64,000 nt of DNA from Conchocele bisecta (GCA_029237695.1 CM055265.1:41781331-41845330); one strand, 5' to 3'; positions 21,508-33,521 are shown, counted from the first letter of the stretch. Numbers and translations are program-made. The notes: generated by a model not told the origin, from the letters alone.

Positions 21508-22170
21508 TTGGTAAGAAATTTCTGTCTAACTTCTTGTACGATACCACTATTGTAATTACGAAATGTGCATTTTAACTTCTTTCTCTTAAAGGTACATGCC
21601 CACTCAGTAGGCACACGATGATCTTTATAGGAATTAAATAAGTGTATAATTGTGTCACTATTCCACCAGTTCTAAAACTTACGAGTGCCCGCTATACAGA
21701 TATAATCATTTAGTAATATTTATTTTACTGATAGTGACTCGCAGTTCTATAAAATCAGGCTATTTTCATATTCAAGTGAGGCGTGATATGTTTTAATTAT
21801 TTATACTAATTAAATGCATCTCCTGAACAAATAAATGATATTTTCGACAGATTATAAAGTATGATCATTGCGCATCAAAAAATAAATACAGATAACAAAT
21901 AGCAATGTCCGTTAACAGCTTAAGGAAACACGGTTATCGTCCTTGATATCAGTGTGGAAATTTACGTCTGATGTAAACTGTATAATAATGCCAATCAATA
22001 CGTGTTGTAATGGTGAATGAATGTTTATTTTGCCAGAAAATTTCTCACATGATGTCTCTGATATACATAACAGTTTGTGCCTACTGAGTGGGCATGCACC
22101 TTTAATGTAAATTGCATGGTGGTTGCCCATAAACTTAATAAAATAATACATACTTCAAATTGTCTAGTGG
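21508..22170. other. Intergenic stretch
   Basis: The motif GGTACATGCCCACTCAGTAG (near 21591) is mirrored as CTACTGAGTGGGCATG near 22081. The whole stretch may therefore be a ~500-bp foldback element with decayed arms. No coding content is recognised. Confidence 0.45.
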
Positions 22171-22287
22171 AAATATCTGGCGCGGCACGGAAACGGGATG
22201 TGCTTGGCAGAGCCTCGCCCATCCCGTTTTCTAAGCCTTGACAGATATGTTTTCCCATTCAAGGCACTAACCTACTATTCTCTATAT
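22171..22287 (-). mobile_element. Family F fragment (F1 only)
   Basis: The reverse-oriented F1 hairpin has lost its outer left end. It abuts MITE-K copy 1 at the CTG target. Confidence 0.75.
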
Positions 22288-22290
22288 CTG

Positions 22291-22593
22291 TAGCCTATTT
22301 CATCAACATTGCAAAGTATACTTATCTAGCAAAGTATACTTTGAGGGAGTAATCATTTATTTTCCCCAAAATGCATTATTTCATATAAAACCAACGACTG
22401 CATATATTTGATGACTAAAAGTATGCAGAATTATTATACTGAATTTATTACATTATCACAGTCAAAATGGCTGTGATAATGTAATAAATTCAGTATAATA
22501 AAAATTAATAAATTTATCCTTAAATTGAAAATTTCTCCCTCAAAGTATACTTTGCTAGATAAGTATACTTTGCAATGTTGGTGAAATAGGCTA
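22291..22593. mobile_element. MITE family K, copy 1
   Basis: The ends TAGCCTATTTCATCAACATT and its complement are followed by CAAAGTATACTT blocks. The long central hairpin is built on TACTGAATTTATTACATTAT. It is flanked by CTG on the left and CAG on the right. Confidence 0.88.
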
Positions 22594-22724
22594 CAGGTTA
22601 GAGCAATCATATTTGGGAGATAAGGACTACTTAAAAACATTCACGCAGATTTTACAAACAAGTTAACATGTTCAGAGTAATTTGACCATGACCCTGTGCA
22701 TCAGGGCTGCATCGGTGGGCTATA
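22594..22724 (+). repeat. Fragment of repeat family M
   Basis: AGATAAGGACTACTTAAAAA, CGCAGATTTTACAAACAAG, GTAATTTGACCATGACC and GTGGGCTATAG match the units flanking the LINE at 23.14 and 26.8 kb. Confidence 0.55.
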
Positions 22725-23128
22725 GAAAATATCTGGCAAGGCTCAAGAATTTCTTTATTTCTCATCAGAAGTATATGTTGTGACCACTCATTTGAACCGT
22801 CTCGCCGAGACGGTTCAAATGAGTGGTCACAACATATACTTTGGTTCAGAAATAAGGAAAATAGATAGGAGAATAGTAGGTTAGTGCCGTGAATGGGAAA
22901 AAAATGTCTGGCAAGGCTCAGGAAACGGGATGGGTAGGCTCTGCCGAGCACATCCCGTTTCCGTGCCGCGCCAGATATTTTTCCCATTCACGGCACTAAC
23001 CTACTATTCTATTTATCCCGTTAACACCTACAAATGGCTGTAAAATGCAAACATAGTATTGACTGGATATCAAAAATGTTTCACGGCACCGTGTTTCACG
23101 GCACATACGCACTGTGTTGACGGGATAA
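22725..23128 (+). mobile_element. Family F copy 6 (F0+F1+F2)
   Basis: F0 lacks its leftmost 40 bases. Its stem has GAACCGTCTCGCCGAGACGG like the 16841 copy. F1 and F2 are complete. Confidence 0.85.
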
Positions 23129-23265
23129 AAAGAAATACATAAAGGTTCAAATTAATTGGACTTAGGGTTGTGGGTGGAGATATTGGATAGTTAAAAACAC
23201 AAAAGCAGTTAAAAAAAACACAAATTTGATACAAAAGTAATTTGACCTTGGTCTTGGGCATGAGG
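23129..23265 (+). repeat. Repeat family M unit upstream of the LINE
   Basis: GGACTTAGGGTTGTGG, AGATATTGGATAGTTAAAAA and GTAATTTGACCTTGGTCTTG match the unit at 26.8 kb on the other side of LINE 1. The LINE may have inserted into a pre-existing M array. Confidence 0.55.
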
Positions 23266-26200
23266 GCCACGCGGATTTCTTTCTGATAGATATCCGATAG
23301 ATTTGGTACAGACCTTCAAGATTCAACTATTTTGCCTGGATCAGATCATTCAATTATCCTGGTTAAATTTGAATTTGGAAAATTTAAAAAAGGAAGGGGA
23401 CTTTGGAAATTTGACAATTCACTACTAAAAGATTCAGAGTACATCCATATTATTAAACAGACAATAAGGGATACTAAGATAAAATATATAGATAATAATG
23501 TAGATAGTGAAACTAATATTGATGACATACCCATTGATAGTCTTACTTTCACAATAAATGACAATCTTTTTTTTTAAATGTTTTTAATGGAAATTAGGGG
23601 TAAAACAATATCATATGCGACCTTCAAAAAACGACAGACAGATAAAAGAGAAACAAACTTACTGAACGAATTTTCTGCTCTGGAGAACGAACACGTATTA
23701 AACCATATAACAATTGAGGAAAAGAGAAACGAATTGCAAGAGATAAGACGTATTAAAATACAAGGTCACTTTATACGTTCCAGAGCAAGATGGATTGAAG
23801 ACGGATAAAAAGCAACTAATTATTTTTGTAACCTGGAAAATAGACATTTGGTTAGTAAGGCAATGCCAAACATACAAGCAAGTATTTGTATTATATTAAC
23901 AGATCAGAATAGAATTATTGAAGAAACTAGGACATTTTACCACAAACTTTATTCCGTCAAAGAAACTAGTAATGCCAATTTAAATACAATATTTAACAGT
24001 ATGGAAATTCCAAAATTGTCAGAAAAACAGAAAAATAACATTGAAGGTCAAATTAAGTTGTCAGGAGCAGCTTTTGCTTTGAAAAACATGTCTAATGGAA
24101 AATCCCATGGTTCGGATGGATTTTCTGTTGAATTTTTGTCATTATTTTGGACGGACCTTTGCTACTTTTTAATTAAATCATTGAATTATAGCTATTCTAT
24201 TGGAGAAGTATCTGTGACTCAAAAAGAAGGAATTATAACGTGTATCCCAAAAGGAAATAAAAATAAACAACTCTTGAAGAATTGGCGGCCGATTTCTCTA
24301 TTAAATGTGGCATATAGAATTGCTTCCGCAACAATTGCTAACCGTATAAAAGCAATCCTACCATCTATTATAAACGAAGACCAGACTGGGTTTATAACAG
24401 GCAGATATATAGAGAAAATATAAGAACGGTATATGATGTATTCGATTATACAGCAAATAATGATATACCAGGGCCCGTTTGCTCAAAACATCTGTTAGCT
24501 TAACGGCCTGTTAAATCCTTAACTGAATGGTTAAAATCTCTGTTTTAACAGAGATGTTAACCATTCAGTTAAGGATTTAACAGCCCGTTAAGCTAACTGA
24601 TGTTTTGAACAGAGATTTTAACCATTCAGTTAAGGATTTAACAGTCCGTTAAGCTAACGGATGTTTTGAGCAACCGGGCCCAGGTCTCCTATTAATTATT
24701 GACTTTGAGAAAGCATTTGACTCAGTCTCTTGGTCATTTATAAACAACGTCTTATATGTTCTCAATGTTGGTCAATCAATAAGGAACTGGTTCAAAATAT
24801 TCTATAAAAATATCAAATCACGAGTCGTAGTTAATGGGCATCTATCATCCTGGCTACCCATTGAACGAGGCTGTCGACAAGGTGACCCCCTATCACCATA
24901 CATATTTGTAATATGCGCCGAAATACTGGCACATCTAATACGGAATAACCCAAATATTAAAGGTATCAGTATACATGGAAACACTTTCCTTTTATCACAA
25001 TTCGCTGACGACACATCCATATTATTAGATGGCTCAACTAGATCTTTAGAACATACTTTATTAGTGTTAAATTGTATGCGAAAATCTCCGGCCTTGGACT
25101 CAATGTCGAGAAAACTAGAGTGATATGGTTTGGATCGAAATCTGGTAGTACTAATACGATATGCAATAAGACACCATTATGCTGGGACCAAGATACCTTT
25201 ACATTGCTAGGCGTACATTTTTCAGCGCAGACTTATTGATCTAAATTACATCGCTAAAATTCAAGAAATAAGGGCTCTGCTGGCGCAATGGTCAAAGCGT
25301 AATTAAACACCATTAGGACGAATAACCGTCATTAAGACACTAGTAATATCTAAAGTAAACCATCTATTTTTAAGCTTACCAAGTCCTAACGAGAATGTAA
25401 TCAAACAACTAAATAAACTATTTTTCAATTATCTATGGAATGGTCCCATAGACAGGATCAAACGTGATGTGGTTATTAAACCATACCAACTTGGTGGGCT
25501 GAAAATGCTCGATGTCAAATATTTTATATCGGCAATGAAAGTATCGTGGATAAGAAGAATTTCAAATAAAGATACTAAATAGTTAGATCTGCACCTACAT
25601 GTTTGCACTTTTTTTATTTGTTTTATGAAATATGGACCGAATTATATTTATAGAAATATACATAGAATAAATAATGCCTTTTGGAAAGACGTTTATAAAT
25701 CGTACGCTGATTTTTCGAACATACTAATACCAACCACTTTCGAGGAATTCATTGCACAACCTATATGTTACAATAAAAAATTCCAGGTCGGAGACGAACC
25801 GATTGTTGACCAACGGTTTCGCTCTAATAACATATCGTTGGTACGGGACTTGCTTAAACCCGAATGGCGATGGATTGTTTTTATTATACGAAGAATTTAC
25901 TGATAAATACAATATGTTAAACATAAACTTTATATATTGTAATGGCATAGTACTCGCGATAAGATCTGCAATGCCTAGATTAAATATATTATCAACAGAC
26001 GTGCCTAGTTATATAGGACCATATATGCCTTTTCAGCTATCAAATATACTAAAGAGTCCAAAAGGGAGTAGATATATATATAATGTACTCATAAACAATC
26101 GAGTTCAGCCCTCTGCTATCGATAAGTGGAACACTGTTCTTAATATCGATCGTTAGTTTAGTTGGACGTATATGTATTTCGCTTACCGTTTAGAACCACA

Positions 26201-26761
26201 TTAGACACTCAGTTGAGATTTTTCCAATATAGAATAAATCACAGAATAATAGGCACAAACTCATTTTTACATAAAATCGGCGTTAGACAAAACAATTCCT
26301 GCAGGTTTTGTCACGGAGAAGTAGAAACAATCGAACATCTATTGTGGAACTGTCCAATAATACAAACATTTATATCTTCTTTTAAAACATGGATTACTGA
26401 TAATTGCAACGGTATAAACAATGTGGAACTAACTATTGAAAGTGTTTTGTTTGGAACAATGAAATATGGAATAGTTTTTAATAAAATACGTATGAGAACT
26501 AAACTATATATATATACGTGTAAAATGAGAGAAATAACCCCAAATATAAATGGGTTAAAATTTTATATAAGATATCTATTCGATGGTACGCCGATGGTAC
26601 CCTTAGTGTTTGGTATAGTGAGATTCCACTGTATTAAAATAATTGGACTAAAGTGGACTCGTGCCCTGCTGTCATGCACACTCCAGTGACTACACATGTA
26701 TATATTTCCTATTATGTAGCATGTATGTTTGTAACTAAAAAGAAAATAAATAAATAAAAAA
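23266..26761 (+). pseudogene. 5'-truncated LINE, L1/Tx1-like (endonuclease end, reverse transcriptase, C-terminal zinc finger)
   Basis: This is a dead non-LTR retrotransposon. It begins inside the endonuclease (SDHS motif near 23341). A linker follows (23578-23808) whose conserved RWIEDG block runs into a stop. The first reverse-transcriptase section (23848-24423) contains NWRPISLLN and ends RYIEKI-stop. A 209-bp MITE interrupts at 24472-24680. The second section has FEKAFDS (about 24707), RQGDPLSP (about 24877) and FADD (25001-25012). The C-terminal part (26162-26689) carries the C-x2-C-x8-H-x4-C finger at 26309-26362. An A-rich tail with ATAAA repeats follows at about 26739-26761. Several stops and frameshifts separate these parts. 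The motif order and the ITCIPKG block are typical of L1/Tx1-clade LINEs; the clade is an inference. The fragment would have encoded target-primed reverse transcription but cannot now. Confidence 0.88.
24472..24680. mobile_element. MITE family L inserted in LINE 1
   Basis: The ends GGCCCGTTTGCTCAAAACAT and ATGTTTTGAGCAACCGGGCC are inverted. The middle contains direct and inverted copies of TTAACCATTCAGTTAAGGAT. CAG flanks both sides (24469-24471 and 24681-24683). Removing the element plus one CAG rejoins the LINE reading frame just before its FEKAFD motif, so the 3-bp duplication is directly verified. Confidence 0.92.
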
Positions 26762-26799
26762 AGATGTATGTGAAGTTCCAAGTCATGGATGATGATAAA

Positions 26800-27220
26800 A
26801 AAGTCTATGAACTTTCATGTCAATCAGACTTAGGGTTGTGGAGATATTTGGTACTTAAAAAGTTTAACACAGATTTTACAAAAATATACTAGTAACGCAA
26901 TTCTTGAAGTAATTTAACCTTGTCCTTACGCATGCGGGTCGCATGGGTGGCCTATAGCATGCTAGTGATGTGAAAATATTGGGTACACTTTTCATGCCTC
27001 TGCAGAAGATGTCTTGTAACAAGCAATTTCTCCTTTTCCCACAATGTTTTCTACTCTATCAGATAATTTAATCATCATTTGACCCAGCATTTTATTCTTT
27101 TATTCAGATGTTTTGGATTTGGAAGAGTCGAAATATCGCAAAACAGGGAAAGGGTTAACGCAGATTTAACAAACAAAAACTTGAACGCACATTTGACCTT
27201 GACCTTGGGCATGGGGATAT
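26800..27220 (+). repeat. Repeat family M units
   Basis: Two diverged units carry GACTTAGGGTTGTGGAGATA, TTTAACACAGATTTTAC, TTTGACCTTGACCTTGGGC and GTCGCATGGGTGGCCTATAG. They have no coding content. Confidence 0.5.
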
Positions 27221-27230
27221 ATGATGAAAC

Positions 27231-27272
27231 GGACGCACAGACGCACGGACGCACGGACGCACGGACGCACGT
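27231..27272 (+). repeat. Simple repeat (GCACGGAC)n
   Basis: Tandem 8-bp GGACGCAC units. Confidence 0.9.
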
Positions 27273-27411
27273 CAAAAGCGGGCGTGATAAAAATCAAGTA
27301 TATAATTATGTTTTATAATACACCTTGGTTCACCTTATTTTGGACTCATTGATTGACCTCCAGCAACTTATTCAGTCATTTATAATACATGTAGGTCTGT
27401 ATTGGTATACT

Positions 27412-27438
27412 GGGGGGGGGGGGGGGGGGGGGGGGGGG
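27412..27438 (+). repeat. Poly-G tract of 27 bases
   Basis: Uninterrupted guanines followed by AGGGGCGTGGGG. It could form a G-quadruplex, and its length is a likely sequencing or assembly uncertainty. Confidence 0.9.
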
Positions 27439-27644
27439 AGGGGCGTGGGGCGTGCGTTTTGTTGCGTCTATGTCTATGGTGTATATGATGGTTTCTTTCA
27501 CATTTATGTTAGTTTCGTCTGCCATTCTACTTAAGGAAAATAAGACTGCGTTCATTTCAACGAAAGATATTGTCATTATTGCTCAGTCAGTTACATAATA
27601 GAATATTACTTGATAAATATAGTACCATCATACTGTCTCTTTCA

Positions 27645-28172
27645 CGAAACCTGCCCAAATGTTACGGCTATAAAAACAATGCAAAAACAATATTTTTTTC
27701 GATTAAATTAAAGCAAAATTTAAGAATGAGCCTTCTTATTATTTAGTGAAATTTGGTCAAATATTGATTTTATTACGAAAAAAATATTTTTCTATGAGAA
27801 TTTAACATGGGGGGAAAAGGAGGTGGAGAAGCAGAGGTGGGAGTAAAATTGACTCCAAAACCTGGCTAGATAGCTTGGAAATGATCTAACTAAGAAAACA
27901 AACGTTAAATTTTGAAAATCGGTCAACTATTTCTGAAATTAGAAACAAATCCCCATGTTAAATCCCCATAGACATCTTCTGTGAAGATGTCTATGGGAAT
28001 TTAACATGGGGAAATTATTTTTTCGTAATAAAATAAATATTTGACCAAATTTCACAAAATAAAAAGAACGCTCATTCTTAAATTTGATAACATTTAACAT
28101 TTTAGAAAAAAAATATTGTTTTTGCATAGTTTATGTAGCCGTAAAATATCAGGATTGGTTTGGAAACTGTAG
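27645..28172. mobile_element. MITE-like element family H, copy 1
   Basis: The inverted ends are GAAACCTGCCCAAATGTTAC and GTAAAATATCAGGATTGGTTT (decayed). Subterminal arms contain AAAAACAATGCAAAAACAAT. The core has TTTATTACGAAAAAAATATT, GGGAATTTAACATGGGG and CAAAACCTGGCTAGATAGC, plus a central hairpin GACATCTTCTGTGAAGATGTC. The core resembles family G, but the termini differ. Confidence 0.78.
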
Positions 28173-28529
28173 GATCCTATTTCGACGTGAAACATTTTAC
28201 GCCGGCGCAACACCAGGGACTAGGCCCGTATTTATGGGATATAAAGCTTTAGTTAAATGTACACTGAATACCCGCGTTTCCATTTTCTAATTGCAGCACC
28301 GTGGGTAGTAATCGGGGACGTAACAAAAATGACACACAAGTATAAGTTATTGTTCACATATTGTATTTTTAAGGAATTAAATGCGAGGGAGCACTATCGA
28401 CTGCAGCATTTAGTTCCTGAAAAAACCAATATGAGAACAATAACATACTTATAGTTCAGCCAAGTGTACTGTGCAATGTCCCATCCGAGTCAGTCGAAAA
28501 TAATGTGTATATACATATGATGCAAGCCC
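28173..28529. other. Intergenic stretch
   Basis: No gene or repeat recognised. Confidence 0.35.
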
Positions 28530-28735
28530 AATAAAATACGCGATTTTTCATGAATAGATATTTACCGAAACATTACTGTGATATTTTATGTCGAATTTTT
28601 ACGAATTTTCCTAGCAAATGCAGAATTATATTATTGTCACCATTTGCATTGAACATTTGCCAACTTTCGACATCATTTACGGAACATATCGTAAATTTTG
28701 CAAATCATTTGTCATTAGATGTCTAAGATTTTTTT
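28530..28735. mobile_element. Family J remnant
   Basis: CGCGATTTTTCATGAATAGATATTTAC and a mirrored GCAAATGCAGAATTATAT/CATTTGCATTG core, then TTCGACATCATTTACGGAAC, resemble the short J copy at 18252. Both termini are lost. Confidence 0.45.
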
Positions 28736-28825
28736 TCTCGAATGACGCAGCGATGCTGCCACTGCGACACTAATTATGAATCTTAACAAATCATGAAGTA
28801 TAATTGACGGATCATATTCGTATCA

Positions 28826-28915
28826 TTATATGCGGCTGTCACTGGAGCAATAAGGGCTTATGGGATTTGTGACCAGCGTGACTGATGATCAAATAGCACA
28901 CTTTTGAAGCTTGAT
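28826..28915. mobile_element. Family NQ partial copy
   Basis: TATGCGGCTGTCACTGGAGC and GATGATCAAATAGCACAC match the left part of the NQ family. Confidence 0.6.
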
Positions 28916-28940
28916 AACCTAAGAACGATTAGTTAAGAAC

Positions 28941-29018
28941 GGTAACTCTTGCAATCTACTCCCGTACCGTCCGTAGCCAGAGCTACGGAATGTACGGGAG
29001 TATATTGCAAGAGTTACC
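28941..29018. repeat. 78-bp hairpin
   Basis: Arms GGTAACTCTTGCAATCTACT... and ...AGTATATTGCAAGAGTTACC pair over about 37 bp with few mismatches. It is either a tiny foldback element or a structured RNA locus; there is no independent support for the latter. Confidence 0.7.
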
Positions 29019-29235
29019 TTTCGCAACTATAACGATATGTGTTGCTTGTTACTGTTAAAGTATTATGGTATTAATATGCATATTTCACATCGTTATTTAT
29101 CAACCAGTTCAGCTGTCATTAATTGATTATGAAAACTGCCTGATTGTATCAGATTGGTACAAAAAATATGCCAGTTCTCTGCTTAAAGGCAACATTATCG
29201 ATTATAGACTGATAAACGCATTTAAATGTCAAACA

Positions 29236-29517
29236 TACGGAAGCCCATTAGGGCCATTTCACTTTTTTTATCTTTTCTTCAATTTTCGAGATCTTTTTTT
29301 CAATTTTCAAGATACTTTCTTGAATTTTCGAGATCTTTTCTTGAATTTTCTTGAAGTTTCTTGAATTTTCAAGTTCTTTTCTTGAATTTTCAAGATCTTT
29401 TCTTGAAAATTCAAGAAAATATCTTGAAAATTCAAGAAAAGAACTTTAAAATTCAAGAAAACATCTTGAATAAAAGGAAATAAAAAAAAATTGAATGGGC
29501 GCTAATGGGCTTCCGTG
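29236..29517. mobile_element. Microsatellite-cored palindrome family S
   Basis: The ends TACGGAAGCCCATTAGGGCC and GCTAATGGGCTTCCGTG are inverted. The interior is about 20-bp units of the type TTCTTGAATTTTCAAGATC on the left and AAGAACTTTAAAATTCAAG-type units on the right. It has the same architecture as families I and R and a very similar terminal motif (TACGGA then GCCC). Confidence 0.88.
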
Positions 29518-30412
29518 CAAACATCCTATACTTGCGCAATCTTATTATCTAATAAGGGCAAAATGGTCATTGTCTGTCATTGCGCTTCCTCCATATAATG
29601 TGTCTGTCAAAACAAACAATTGTTTATGGGTTAAATTTCATCAGTTATGTGTTTATGCAGGATTGTATCTGATGGTCAAATTGTTTTCTGTTTGACACAT
29701 TCTTTTGATGCAAATTAATTACGTTTCCTCTGCCATCATATATATAATGGTTGCACGCTTCTATGAGTGGGAGGATCTATGTGTACATCTCAATGAAGAA
29801 CTACGTGTTATGTAGAGTCGCTGGACTTTTCCATGCGTTTACGGAGTTACCGTCTCTAGTTCATTATTGCAATATGTTTTATCGTTCGGATTTCCCGACT
29901 GTGTTGTAACTTTACAATTTAGTTGGATTACATGCCGACCACTTTGTGTATCTTGACTGTTGTTTGTCATTTACAGTCACCTGTACAATAAAATATATAA
30001 ACTGTGTTCAAAAACCTGCTTCATCTATAATAAGTCGTTAAACATTGGCGAAACAATACAAATTGAGCCATCATACGTGACGAAAACACATGTTAGCCAT
30101 AATAAAAGCATGACACGTATTTCATTGATTCAATTTCGAACATTGCAGATCCTGATCAGACTGTGCGGATGCGTACAGGCTAGTCTGGGCCTATATTGGT
30201 CACAGAGGACATTTTCTCGTGTGGTGGCGCATAACATTTTATCATATAAAATAAGTATACAATTAAGTCGTAAGCGAATTGTAAACACCCCACATATTTT
30301 GGACGATGTGAATACAATGGCTCTCTTTATGCGGTATGGCCACGATGCCTTTTCGCCGCATACAGCCAGTGTGCTATATGCGGCGCGATATATATATGCG
30401 GCGTTACATAGC
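29518..30412. other. Intergenic stretch with an NQ core fragment
   Basis: Positions 30144-30215 (GATCCTGATCAGACTGTGCG, GGCTAGTCTGGGCCTATATT) match the NQ core. An open frame of about 150 codons (29960-30424) runs through this repeat and shows no domain, so it is not called a gene. Confidence 0.5.
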
Positions 30413-30851
30413 CAAGGTGCATGATCACGTGGCTATAACAACAAAAACAGTGGCTGAAAGTGTTGAAATCTTGCCCACTCCAAAGTAAGTATTATTTGAT
30501 ATTTTCCTTAATATGAAACGGATTTTGATGAAATATGGCGCAGCAAACGCGTCTTCATGAGTTGTATTTGGTCATCCAGGGAGTTCGGCACAGACTTATG
30601 TCGTTTTTGCGAATGATCGATTTCCGTGTCGGTAGACACGGAAATCGATTTTTCGCAAAAACGACATAAGTTTGGACCAACGTACAGAGACCACCAAATG
30701 CAGCTTAACAAGACGCGTTTGATGTGCCATATTTCATCAAAATTCGTCTCGTAATAAGGACACTATAAAAGAATACGTACTTTGAATCGGATGGATTCTG
30801 AAAGTTTCAGTACTTTTTGTTGTTGTTAGTACCACGTGATCATACTCCTTG
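30413..30851. mobile_element. Foldback element family E, copy 3
   Basis: The ends CCAAGGTGCATGATCACGTGG and CCACGTGATCATACTCCTTG are inverted. AACGGATTTTGATGAAATATGG and the TTTCCGTGTCGGTAGACACGG central hairpin are well preserved. It abuts repeat O with no spacer. Confidence 0.85.
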
Positions 30852-31170
30852 ATAGCTGCACGTTTTCGTTTTGCACTGAATCGATACACCACAGTGAACG
30901 ATATGAATTTGCGGAATAACATGTCACGCACTAAACTATAGCAATAATATGCAGGGCGTTGACGTTCATAATTCGCTATATTGTTATTGAGAGAAAATAT
31001 ACGACAAACTTATTATCATAAACTCACCTAAAAAAATGTGGACCTGTATTAGCACATTTTTAAGTAACTCTCCACGAAGTAGAAAGCAAACAAAGAACGC
31101 TTCAAACACAAATGTGTAAATACTACTCCGTCAGTCATAACGCATGTCATGCAATGTAACTCAGAACTAG
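30852..31170 (+). repeat. Interspersed repeat family O, copy 1
   Basis: About 300 bp is colinear with 39762-40110. Shared blocks are TAGCTGCACGTTTTC, GTTGACGTTCATA, CTCTCCACGAAGTAGAAAG and AACGCTTCAA. No ORF and no inverted ends are recognised, so it may be a fragment of a larger element. Confidence 0.7.
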
Positions 31171-31281
31171 TTTGCCCGTAATTTTCAAGATATACGGATA
31201 TACGGATTCGTTCTTGGTTGCTCAAACGAATTATTTTTCCTATCGTTTACACATCGTTTTGACATAGTTTTCATTTTTATA

Positions 31282-31352
31282 ATTAGAAAATGATGTTTTC
31301 GTTGGATTATACGTATAACGTTTAAAACAACGAAAACATCACTTTCTAATTA
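31282..31352. repeat. Short hairpin
   Basis: ATTAGAAAATGATGTTTTCGTTG and its near-perfect complement flank about 25 bp. Confidence 0.65.
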
Positions 31353-31419
31353 AAAGCACGACAACGATGTCAATACGCGTTGAAAGCCACGACATGTGGT
31401 TTAAATAGCTGAAATCCAG

Positions 31420-31648
31420 GGGCCCGTTTCACTAAACTTCGTACGAATAAAATGTTCGTAAGTACAAATTTATGATCGTCTGGAAATTTCAATTCATGGA
31501 TTTACATTCATTGAGCATGCAGCCTATGCTCAATAAATGTAAATCCAATAATTGTTTATAAGAAAACATGGTTAATGTGACATTTACAGACTATCATAAG
31601 TTGCACTTATGAACATTTTAGTCTTACGAAGTTTAGTGAAACGGGCCC
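31420..31648. mobile_element. MITE family B, copy 2
   Basis: It has GGGCCCGTTTCACTAAAC ends, a shortened TGAGCATGCAGCCTATGCTCA centre, and CAG on both flanks. Confidence 0.9.
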
Positions 31649-31868
31649 CAGGTATTTAAACGAAACTATCGTTCCCACGTACAAAACAAAACAAACGTTA
31701 ATCATTTATATGCATATCGTTGTACAAAACAAACGGTTTCACTGCGTTTTCCATTCGTTTTCGTTTGTTCCACTTGGGTACCTTCAACAAATCTTCGCTG
31801 TACATACATGTGTATAGCGAATTGAATGAAGTGTCATGTGTTATCGTCATCGAATTTCCGGTTGATAC

Positions 31869-33521
31869 TGATATGCTCCGGCATATTTAGGTAACTTACC
31901 TGGATTCTTTAGTTACAAACCACGCTGAATGAACTCTCATTTTCACCACACAACCACATGTGACATTATCGGGATAAGATTTCCATCAAGATCAGTTAAA
32001 AAAAATTCTAAAAATTCCCATCCCATTTATCTTTATATTTACAAGGTTGATTACAGTGACATTTTTCCTGGACATCACTGAGGTGACATTTGTTTTTATT
32101 TATAATAACCGATTCTGACGAATTCTAACGAATAAATTACTGAATACCCCAATAATACAGTTTATATCAATTTAATTGAATACTATACATAATATGTGAC
32201 ATGAAAAACTATAATTCACGTTACATTTCCAACCTTTATTCCGAGTTTCACATTGTTTTTCATTTCCATCCACTAACATTTAGCTCTAACGGCCATGTTG
32301 CTTTCGATGCATTCGGGAAATACCCCGATTATCTATCGACGGTTTTCATTGGCTGGAACATTTCGGGTGTTTCGGCCAGCCAATAAAAACCATTGACACA
32401 AACAGTTCTCCGGAGCTCTCCGTCCATCTTCGTACACAACATGGCGATCTCCAAACAAAATAACTAAATTTCAGCGTGAAGCATTTACATGCAGCTTATA
32501 TAGCATGTTTTATTGATGGTAAGAGTCGATACATATTCTTGGTCATTGATTGTAGGCTGTCTGGATGTTCAGACATCGACAGAATGTAATATTTGTTCAG
32601 AAACGTTGAATTTTTTCTCGAACGGCTGTCACCTCAGTGATGTCCACGTGATGTCGTTTTACATTTTATGAAATTTCTCGTTAATGAACGGGTCGAATTT
32701 AAATATATTTCTCAGATTAGTAGTTTAATATGTATCCTTTATGACCGTCATAATTTAATAAATATGTTGCACTGTTTTGTAATGATTACATAACTTTAAA
32801 AAATGTCTGATATTTGAGGTAATCAACCTTGTAAATATAAAGATAAATGGGATGGGAATTTTATTTTTTTGAACTGATCTTGATGGAAATCTAATCCCGA
32901 TAATGTCACCTGTGCACATAGATTGTAGAATATCAACATTATTTATTTGTGCTGCTTTGACAAGACGTGAAATGAAAACATACGTGATATGATCTGGAAT
33001 TGTACCCACAGACCAAGCACGTATGTCCTTAGAATTAAATGTAAGCTAATAATAAGCATTGTACAGTTCTCATAGCAAGAACAATTAATTATTTCAGTAT
33101 AAATTGATCTTGCCAGAATCATTTGGATATTTTTGTGAATATTTCAACAACGTCATTTGAACCGTCACTTGGAGTAATGTAAATAAATTGTTAAAGTTGA
33201 ATGTATCTAATCTATTATCTGTTCCCTGGACTGTCAGACTGCAGCTACACCCGTGTTCCCGTACAGACGTGCAGCGTCTAGTCCAGATCTGAGAGACACA
33301 GGTTGCAGGCTACACAGATATACTGATTGACAACTATAGGCAGACGCTACCACATTTGTCGGTCGATCAGTCATCTATAACCCGCAACGCGTGTTAGATG
33401 ATACTGAGTAGAATACGCACAGCAAGGGTTTGGAACAGCGTGCAGGAGCCTGCAGCAACACACGTAGCATAGACAGGGACTATACGGGGTCATATGTACG
33501 CACCACTACCGGCGCGTAACA
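31869..33521 (+). mobile_element. 5' LTR of a Gypsy-like retrotransposon (carries an insertion)
   Basis: It begins TGATATGCTCCGGCATATTT and ends GGCGCGTAACA, the TG...CA form. The 3' LTR (37610-38154) matches it in blocks at both ends and in the segment CTGCTTTGACAAGACGTGAA. The extra length here comes mainly from a foldback insertion at about 31958-32918 and from blocks missing from the other copy. A TGG-initial primer-binding site candidate (TGGTGGCAGCGGTGGGATC) starts about 33527. Confidence 0.82.
31958..32918. mobile_element. 0.96-kb foldback element inserted in the 5' LTR
   Basis: The left arm TGACATTATCGGGATAAGAT, CAAGATCAGTT, CCCATCCCATTTATC is mirrored on the right as GATAAATGGGATGGG, GAACTGATCTTG and CCCGATAATGTCA, over about 100 bp. 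An inner pair, GGACATCACTGAGGTGACAT / GTCACCTCAGTGATGTCC, continues the symmetry. The 3' LTR has no trace of this sequence at the equivalent point. No transposase ORF. Confidence 0.82.

Noticed and set aside
29960..30424. 154-codon plus-strand frame
   Set aside because: It runs through an NQ repeat core and into a family E terminus; no recognisable domain.
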